DNA of 64,000 bases, from positions 1,550,001-1,614,000 of the forward strand of contig JAJIRX010000567.1 of NCBI GenBank assembly GCA_023853785.1, given 5' to 3'. A program made the position numbers and the translations under genes. The first letter of the stretch is position 1; each line of letters starts with the position of its first letter. The notes beneath the pieces were generated by a model that made no database searches, was not told the DNA's origin, and worked only from the letters and a program-made list of their open reading frames with translations. The stretch comes from Psilocybe azurescens. Lineage: Eukaryota; Basidiomycota; Agaricomycetes; Agaricales; Agrocybaceae. This document shows positions 57,110 to 64,000 of the stretch, piece by piece.

Positions 57110-57356
57110 ACAATAAAACATCATTTTTTGCTCGTTGAGATCCACAATGCGCCCGAATTGTCTCCTATGACGTCACTCCCATAGTTCATTTATCGCTTCC
57201 CTAACTTTCATTCACTCGGTCCTTATTAGAAGCTGTCAGTCGTAGTTGGCATTAATGACGAACCAGCTCCAAACGAAACTCCTATATATTGTGCATGCTA
57301 ACTATTCAAAATGCTAACACCAACAGCTCACATACCACAAAGCATCATCTGCCTCC

Positions 57357-58797
57357 ATGGCTCGCTTTGGAAGAAACAGCAATACTAGCAAAGAACAGCT
57401 TGCCGGTCATCGACAACCTGGAAGAGCTATAGGTACCCCTTTTAGGTTTGGATCATGGTTGAGGCTTCATGGACTCGACATTATAACGATGGCCGTCATG
57501 GGGGCCGTTGGCCTCGGCGTTTACTTTGCCAGTAAGCTGCGCACTATACTTCACAATACGTATCTAACAGTGCTTCAGGGCCTGCGCCTAGTCGATCATT
57601 TCCTGTGTACTTCCAGAATGGGGAGGTTGTCTATCCGCAATTTGCATATCCTTTACGGAGGGAAATTATTCCCATTTGGCTAGCTGCACTCCTCGCATTC
57701 ATTATACCCTTCTTTTTCTTTTCTTTATTCCAAGTGCGAAGAAGAAGCATTGACGACTGGTTGACGACAAATCTCGGTCTTCTAAGAAGTAATTTTATAT
57801 AATTCTGTCTACCTGTTACAAAAATTAAGCATCTTATTCCTCCAGGTCTGGTTACTGCTGCTGTTTTCCAAGTATTCATCAAGTGGTTGATCGGTGGCCT
57901 TCGTCCCCACTTCTATGCCGTTTGTCAGCCCAATATCCAACCAGGATCTTCACCCTCAGGAATTGGCTTTGCTAGTCTCATGTACGATCGAAAAATTTGC
58001 ACAGGAGACGACAAGCAAATCAACGATGCCCTAGAATCGATGCCATCTGGGCACTCTACAGCTGCATGGGCAGGGTTCTTTTATCTTGCTCTGTATTTCA
58101 ACGCCCAACTTAAAGTCATGAGTGCACACAATCCTGCGTACTGGAAGATGATCCTCTTCTTCGCACCCATACTTGGAGCCTGTCTTATTTCTGGTGCGCT
58201 GACTATTGACGAATGTAAGTTAATCTCCACCTTCATTCCTTAATTCTCTGGAAACTAACATAAGAAAATGGGATAGTCCATAACTGGTATGATGTCGTGG
58301 CTGGAGCAATGATCGGAATATGCACAGCACTTGTTGCGTTCCGTCAAACTTTCGCATCTGTCTTCGACTTCCGATTCAATCACATTCTCCTTCCGCGCGC
58401 CACTTCTCTCTTCCATCGCCGGCCATTCCTCCCTACCGCAGGAAGAGGACCTTACTACACTTACCAACCGATGCAAGAGTTTGCTTCTTATGATCTTCCC
58501 TTCACTCGTGAGGGTGGTTGGGGATATGGAGGTGGAGAGCAATCTGTCGGTGCTCCCGGTGATGCCACAGTCCTTTCGTCCGGCATGGGAGGTGCCGGCG
58601 CGAGTGGATTGAGAGCTGGGTCAGCCGTAACCGGAACCACTGGCAATCACATCGGGCGAGGCGGCTTAGGACAGAGTGGAGCAGGCCCAGGGTTCGGAAA
58701 CAACAACGGCGACGGCCTCGGTCATAATGCAGTTGGCAACGACCATAATGCTGGTAGTGTTGGCAATGTCAATCCTGCTGCCCAGCAAATGGTCTAA
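57357..58797 (+). CDS. PAP2-family phosphatase (lipid phosphate phosphatase type)
   Basis: Integral-membrane type 2 phosphatidic acid phosphatase family, probably dephosphorylating diacylglycerol pyrophosphate or phosphatidate. Exons: 57357-57531, 57579-57788, 57843-58214, 58277-58797, 425 residues with an exact codon sum. Six hydrophobic segments are visible. Motif C1 is KWLIGGLRP, C2 is MPSGHSTAA, and C3 reads ALTIDEFHNWYDVVAG, keeping His and Asp but with no Arg at the usual SR position; I believe this is shared by a fungal subgroup. After residue 325 the tail is soluble and rich in Gly, Asn and Ala (GNNNGDGLGHNAVGNDHNAG). No frame break. It follows glucosidase I by about 250 bp. Confidence 0.9.
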
Positions 58798-59425
58798 CTT
58801 CCCAAACTGTAACTACATACGCGCAAAATGAACCGTCATAACTGGCGATTTAACGACATCTCTTACGACTGAACGCTCTGAACTTGTATAATTATATCTT
58901 ATTCCCAAATTCGCAGACTGGCACTTTACACACGAAGCTTCCTACTTACTCTTATTGTGACTATAACAAAGCTGTAATAATTGCATGCTGTTAGATTATG
59001 TATACTGAGTTATAATACTTCTTTTCTCAACTATGTGCTTTATGAGAAACCATGATTAAGGGAATGGGTCATATTATAATTATATACACCCTTCATAAAT
59101 TATTAAAGGCTGGATATGCAAGAGCTGATGCCGTCCGAGAGATTGCGCAAAAAGGGTATATCTGAAAATTTAACAGGTGCAAGAGTGAAATAACGGTTCT
59201 TTTGGAGTGAATCGCATGGGAAGGAAGAAAGCGGACGCGTAGATCGACGAGCGATGCAAAAATGAGTAAAAGTACCCTTGCCTCGTAGGATCTAGACTCG
59301 CGTTTGGTTATCACCCTCCCTGAGGCGTTTCTTTGAGGGGTTGGTTCAGCGGTTAGGCTGCTTGCTGCTCCATGAAAGATATACATAGACGCCTAAGGCA
59401 GGCAGAGACCCATCATAGTTATGTC
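58798..59425. other. Convergent 3' region PAP2 / PhoD-like
   Basis: AT-rich sequence between two gene ends. A D-arm-like string (TGGTTCAGCGGTTAGG) at 59342-59357 does not fold into a full tRNA. No gene. Confidence 0.4.
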
Positions 59426-62400
59426 CTACCAGCCTGGAGGAGGAACAGACATAGGGTACCTGTTACGACACAAAGAAGGGATGAGAAAGGATGATCAGAC
59501 GAGCAAGTGACATAATGAAGCATACCCAGTCGTAATGCCATAGCCTTTTTTCTCTCTCCACACGAATATCGAAGATAAGATCTCCGGTGTTCTCGTCCCA
59601 GTCCACACGACACCAGTTTCGCCGGCCCATGATGAATTTCTGCTTTCGCGACTGCCCCATAGGCTCTTTCTTAAAGATAGGCACCTTTTTGTGGCGCATG
59701 TCAGTCGACACAGTACAATGTATTCATTGTATTTAAACCCACCATTGACTCATCTGTTTCGATAGAATGTAGCGTCTTGTGTACCTTGGTTGCTAGCGAA
59801 GATACTAGTGTGATTACTCCGTTCGGTCTAGCTGAGAATTTGAGCATGAAATAGATTGCGCCATTGATGAAATGACGTACGGTGGTGTGTTCACGATCGC
59901 ACCTTGATAATACGACTTTTATTAGCGAAAACTGTAGAGAATTTTAAAAGATAAACGTACTTGTCACGACATTAACCATATACCTGTAATCTTCCCTTGG
60001 CGACAATTCTGGCCGATTTTTCTGTTTGAGCGTCTTCAACACCCCAACGGCGGCGCAATGAACGTCTCCAGAGAGGAAAGATACGCGGATACGCTTCACC
60101 AGCGCAAAATTTTGCAGTTGTTCGATAAGCCAGTTCCGCTCTCTCTACACAAACGTTGCAAGGGTGAGAAAATGACGAAGATTACTCAAGGTAACCAGAA
60201 GGCTGACCTTGTGACTCCTGGCCGTCCAATGATCGTTCTGATGCCGTATATGTGAATATCAAAATACAATACCGTCAAATGTATGCGCACCAAATCGTCC
60301 AGAAGCTCTGCTTCCGCGTTGAACTTGTTGACAAACCCACTCAGGCCCATCGACCCGTTCCTGCCGAGCGCCACGAGGGGGTTGAACTTGCTTTCTAGCG
60401 CCGTCTCCAAAAACACCATGCGCGGATATGCAATTGGGATACCAAGCTGCAATATAACATGTTCCACCCCGCCAGGTAGGTTATTCAGCCTGTCAAACAC
60501 ACGTTGATACTCCCCCGGCGAGCATACTTGATCCTTTTTACGTTCAGCCCTAATAGTGATGGAACGAATAGGCGAGGAAAGTCAATATAATGTCGATCAT
60601 TCCAGCCGATGCCGTAAGTGGAACGTACCGACAGTCTAACAGAAGCATGTAAACTTTGGGACCAAACCGTGGCAGGAACGAATGGGACGGGAAGCGGATG
60701 TATGGCCCTGGCTCGCCAATGATTAACGATTTATATACGTGTTTGCCAGGTGTGTCTTGCACTCCGTCGACTTCGACTGTGACAAGAGGTAAATCTATAC
60801 TTTCAGAAGCTCGAACAGGTAGTAAACGCACTGTTGATGAAGCACTGGAAAAGCAGAAAGAAGAAATACCCTCTTGCTCCAATCCTAGTTGGCGTATAAG
60901 TAAAACATTAGACGTACTCTCTAACAAAATTGGCGAGAACGCACTGTCGGAATACAGGCGCTCTTTGAAGGTCATCTGGATCTGAAAGAAGACATAAAAT
61001 TTGAGACCGCGATGAATTATTTTGAGATTACTTACAACTTCCAAATCCGTCGATCTGCATCACGAAAATCAGATTTGTGCGTGCTAGCAGCTAAAAAAAA
61101 AAAAAGAATAACTGACGAGATCTATAAATAATGCAATAATCAGCATTCAAATGCAAATTCTCTCAGAAACAGAATTCACCGTGGTCATCGCACATATTCA
61201 CCATCGGTCTACACAAGAAACCATGATGAGCGGGGTAAAGAAAGGAAGTCGAAATCACTGACATTGAGCTATTGGCCCTAGCAAATGCGCCAGTCCTGAA
61301 TGCCTGACAGTAATGATTGAAAAAGAACCTGTCGATGGCCAGTTCCATAGTGACCGAGAGCGGGAAAGTTTTCTTTTCCTCAGGCTTGCTTATAGAGACC
61401 CACTCTTGCATTTCCGGCTCCCGTATAAGTCTATATGAAGTTCGAGTCCGATGTGGTAACAGCAATAAAAAGCGTTTGATACGTACGGATCACAGTAAAG
61501 TTGATCGCCACCGCCAACAAGAGCATGGAAAGGTGCTTCAGAATGCTTAGAGAGAAGATCCATCCAGACTGGATCATAGCCAGACTTGAAACCTGGTCCT
61601 CGAAAGTCATCTTGGTTGACGCCGGCAGAGAAACCGTTGCACTGATAATTGGAATGAATGTGAAGTCGCCATTACGAGAAAATGAAGATGTAACGTTTTA
61701 ATGACTTGTAAATGGTAATCAGTACGAAAGTACGCACGGAATGAGCTGCCCATCGCATATTCTGCATTCTACCTGGCACCCAGAAATCAATTTTCTGACC
61801 GTTGTTGATGGAATAGGTGATTTTCATCTCATGCTGCGCCAATGGAACCTTGATTAGGAAGCGCCAAAATGTGAAAGTGCTGAGCACAAGATAAGTAACG
61901 AATTGCACTGAACAAGACAATCAAATACTGACCCCCCTTGCCCCCCGTACACCCAAAGTTCCTGTCCGTGAGCTCGTTCCGAGCACAGGTTACTTGACAT
62001 ACCATCTTCGTCCCGATAGCCATAGCCATTGCCATTTAGGGTTGTGTTGGGAATAGGTCGATTTCCAAATCCAAAAGTCCCCATGGTAGGTGATCCGGGC
62101 ATAACCGTTGAATGTGGATCGGCAGGGTGAGGTCCAAGCTCGTACGAAGTTGCAGTGTGGATTTGACCAAGACCGCTTGGCCGGGATGAAGCTATGGGGC
62201 TTCCATTCCCGTCGGCGCCTGAGGAGAATTGGCTGCTAGTTTGGGAAACAGTATCTATGGTGGCTTGACGTTGATGCGGGGGCACAGGTGCTTCTGGATC
62301 CCATGAATAAGTGAGCATCGGAAAGTGAGGCTCATAGAATGAACCACTGTCGGCGGCTGGTTGAAATCATAAACATGAGCAAGAGCGATTAAGGTGAGCG

Positions 62401-63006
62401 GAAAGAAAACAAAGACTGACTGACGACGAGGGCAGCGCCATGCCATATACCATGCTCGTCTATTGTATCATATCTGATGTAGATGGGAATAAAAATAGGA
62501 TGCATAAAAGCTTAAACTCAAGTACGTACTTTAACAAGGGACCGCACATAAACTAGTAGATCGGTCAATATAATAGCTCGTACGACGAGACTCGTAGAAC
62601 GCACTTGTAGATGGGGGTCCATTCTGGCGACACGGAGCATTTGAGACCTTTCAACGGCGGTCATAGTGGTTAGGTGAGAGGTCAAAATGGTGCTCTGAGA
62701 TGGCTGTGGATAGTACAAAGTTTCCGGAGCCTGGTTGTTCATGGGCAAGCCGGGTGGGTAGTCCTTGGGTGGCAATGCAGGAGGACGGGGAGATGGAGCT
62801 AGCTCGCGGCTGAATCCACCAATAAATCGTTCATCCATAGGGCCGACATCTTCGACAGGTTGATGATACCCGGAATTGCGATACTCGCGATTATAAGCTT
62901 CATTTTCCTATTTTGACAATTGTAGGTATGTGTGAGTTTGTAGACGACAAGAGAAAGGACAAACCTTTTGAGCGCGACGTTGGGCGTGCCAGCCTGGATT
63001 ATCCAT
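59426..63006 (-). CDS. PhoD-like phosphatase domain protein
   Basis: Large fungal protein with a PhoD-like metallophosphatase domain; its substrate is not established. About 20 exons. The start exon 63006-62965 codes MDNPGWHAQRRAQK; next come 62907-62605 (Pro-rich), 62552-62530, 62473-62421, 62356-61933, 61879-61738, 61641-61487, 61430-61263 and 61208-61180. Landmarks: FWVPGRMQNMRWAAHS, CNGFSAGV, FHALVGGGDQLYCD, FNHYCQAFRTGAFARANSS, NMCDDH, DGFGSYPDDLQRAPVF, GPKVYMLLLDCRAERKKDQV, NDHWTAR and FLSGDVHCAAVG (metal ligands), NTPPPNGVITLVSSLA, then MGRRNWCRVDWDENTGDLIF. The end TTGYPMSVPPPGW needs one A fewer at plus T6 59546-59551. The junction between NMCDDH and IDGFGS (61180-61080), beside an A13 tract, is not settled. 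Confidence 0.88.
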
Positions 63007-63218
63007 GGAGGTTGTTGATGAATGTATTGTATGACAGGAAGTAGTGCAGAGCGTGGGAACCCCTGAAGCCGAAGCCCGATTTCGATCGAGCTAAATCCAT
63101 TTGGGGTATTTGTCCTCGTTGTGAGGGGGTTGTGGTGGGCAGTCCTCCGCTTTTATTCACTTTTCTTCTTGTTCCAATACTTATACCCTCCGCTTTTCTC
63201 TTATCTTCATTCCCAACC
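63007..63218. promoter_or_regulatory. Divergent promoter PhoD-like / 63.2-kb gene
   Basis: A 212-bp spacer between two outward-facing start codons, pyrimidine-rich towards 63218. No specific site recognised. Confidence 0.45.
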
Positions 63219-64000
63219 ATGACAGAATACGATTTCTCTCCAGAGGCCTTTGAGGCCCATTTGCGCAAGCAGCAGCAGATTGCCCGTTGGGTCGACAAGA
63301 CAAACCACTCCCCGACTCTCCGTAACCCCTTTACCCCAGCTACGCCTGCCGTCAGGGCCCTCAAACTCCAGGGCGGGTATGACTCGGAAGATGACCGCGA
63401 CTCATCAGATCACAGGCGACACCGAAGACATGAATCCAAAGACTCTAGGGACCGTCGACGGGACAAAGACAAGGAGCGAGAAAGGGATCGCGGCCGAGAA
63501 AGGGAACGGGAGCGAGAACATTACCAGTCGGACTCTCCTGCTCGGCCACACACAAAGCGCCATAGATCGACGTCCCACTCACAACCCGCGACTCGCCCAG
63601 AACCTTCTCGAAACTACACAGTGCCTCCTCCCCTTCCTCTAAACACTTCTCCCATATCGGCCTATCCCCCCAATTCCTACCCTCAAAATCCGTACGCCCC
63701 GAGAATAGCATCCCCTCGAGACTCGCGCCATTCATCCCGGTCGTCGTCAACGCAAGTGCCCTCACCTACTTCCTATTTCCCGCAGCAGCAGCCTCCGTAC
63801 TCTGCACCTGCTGCCTACAAAGCCATGCCCACACCAATCAGATCCCAAACAGTGCCCCATTATTACTCCCCAGACGCAAAATACTCCTCGGCTCCATATT
63901 ACCAGAACGGTCCTTATGTCTACCCCGCAGGTTCCCCCGTCAAGCCAGTTGACTATGATGTTCGTCCTTTCTCCTCATTCATTCGCTCACATTTATTCAC
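63219..64000 (+). CDS. Low-complexity Arg/Glu- and Pro/Tyr-rich hypothetical protein (3' end outside window)
   Basis: Open reading frame from the ATG at 63219 (ACCATGACAG context) to the window end, about 260 residues. It starts MTEYDFSPEAFEAHLRKQQQ and continues IARWVDKTNHSPTLRNPFTP, which could be a short folded or helical module. It is followed by a highly charged RE/RD-rich stretch (KDKERERDRGRERERERE, residues 88-105), then Pro/Ser/Tyr-rich sequence to the edge. The RE-rich run recalls nuclear RNA-processing proteins, but that is only compositional. An intron may begin near 63955. No known domain recognised. Confidence 0.75.
   Translation, partial: MTEYDFSPEAFEAHLRKQQQIARWVDKTNHSPTLRNPFTPATPAVRALKLQGGYDSEDDRDSSDHRRHRRHESKDSRDRRRDKDKERERDRGREREREREHYQSDSPARPHTKRHRSTSHSQPATRPEPSRNYTVPPPLPLNTSPISAYPPNSYPQNPYAPRIASPRDSRHSSRSSSTQVPSPTSYFPQQQPPYSAPAAYKAMPTPIRSQTVPHYYSPDAKYSSAPYYQNGPYVYPAGSPVKPVDYDVRPFSSFIRSHLF

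Noticed and set aside
59335..59385. Possible tRNA (D-arm-like TGGTTCAGCGGTTAGG)
   Set aside because: No matching acceptor, anticodon or T stem can be drawn around it.
63250..63765. Open frames in other phases over 63250-63765 on both strands
   Set aside because: The frame from the ATG at 63219 stays open to the window end and has coherent low-complexity composition; the others are shadows.
1..64000. CRISPR array, bacterial operon or prophage
   Set aside because: No spaced direct repeats; spliceosomal introns and fungal gene families throughout show eukaryotic nuclear DNA.

Overview
The window is nuclear DNA from a filamentous basidiomycete, most likely an Agaricomycete of the mushroom-forming Agaricales type. 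The evidence is dense genes with many 50-60 nt GT..AG introns, Agaricomycete-style protein sequences, two copies of the fungal-specific FunK1 kinase family and no operon structure. I read splice sites by eye. For 13 genes the summed exon lengths are divisible by three, as written or after one to two single-base corrections each, so those models are well supported; two further genes have a few junctions I could not settle.

Layout. 1-35 kb is a housekeeping block: SEN34 (partial, -), GDSL esterase (+), CDC25 (+), CCT1 (+), APC3/CDC27 (+), an acidic orphan protein (+), SRR1-like (-), TMA20/MCT-1 (-), CRM1/exportin-1 (-), a dead medium-chain reductase gene split by a pogo-like element (21.7-23.9 kb, +), ALG13 (+), TRM9 (+), NAC-alpha (-), TSC1/hamartin (+) and HSP90 (+). 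33-45 kb is accessory and gene-poor: two decayed FunK1 kinase genes (-), two copies of one MITE, a second inverted-repeat element, tandem repeats and one small predicted gene at 42.8 kb. 45-64 kb is gene-rich again: phosphoserine aminotransferase (+), an intron-containing tRNA-Ser(GCU) (+), an unrecognised 191-aa gene (-), coding-like fragments at 49.3-50.3 kb (-), PDX1/SNZ1 (+), an 88-aa orphan (+), ER glucosidase I (+), a PAP2 phosphatase (+), a PhoD-like phosphatase (-) and a partial low-complexity protein (+).

Functions are cell-cycle control (Cdc25, APC3), folding (CCT1, Hsp90, NAC), nuclear export (Crm1), N-glycosylation (Alg13, glucosidase I), tRNA maturation and modification (Sen34, Trm9), TOR signalling (Tsc1), serine and vitamin B6 synthesis. 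I see no metabolic cluster; neighbours appear functionally independent.

The most striking global signal is that at least eleven genes, several of them essential in other fungi, carry single-base frame shifts, and nearly all sit in homopolymers of 3-6 nt. This looks like sequencing or assembly error rather than mass gene death, and it must be allowed for in any annotation. I found no convincing novel biological system. The best leads are the mobile elements, the two GC-AG introns and the unrecognised small genes.
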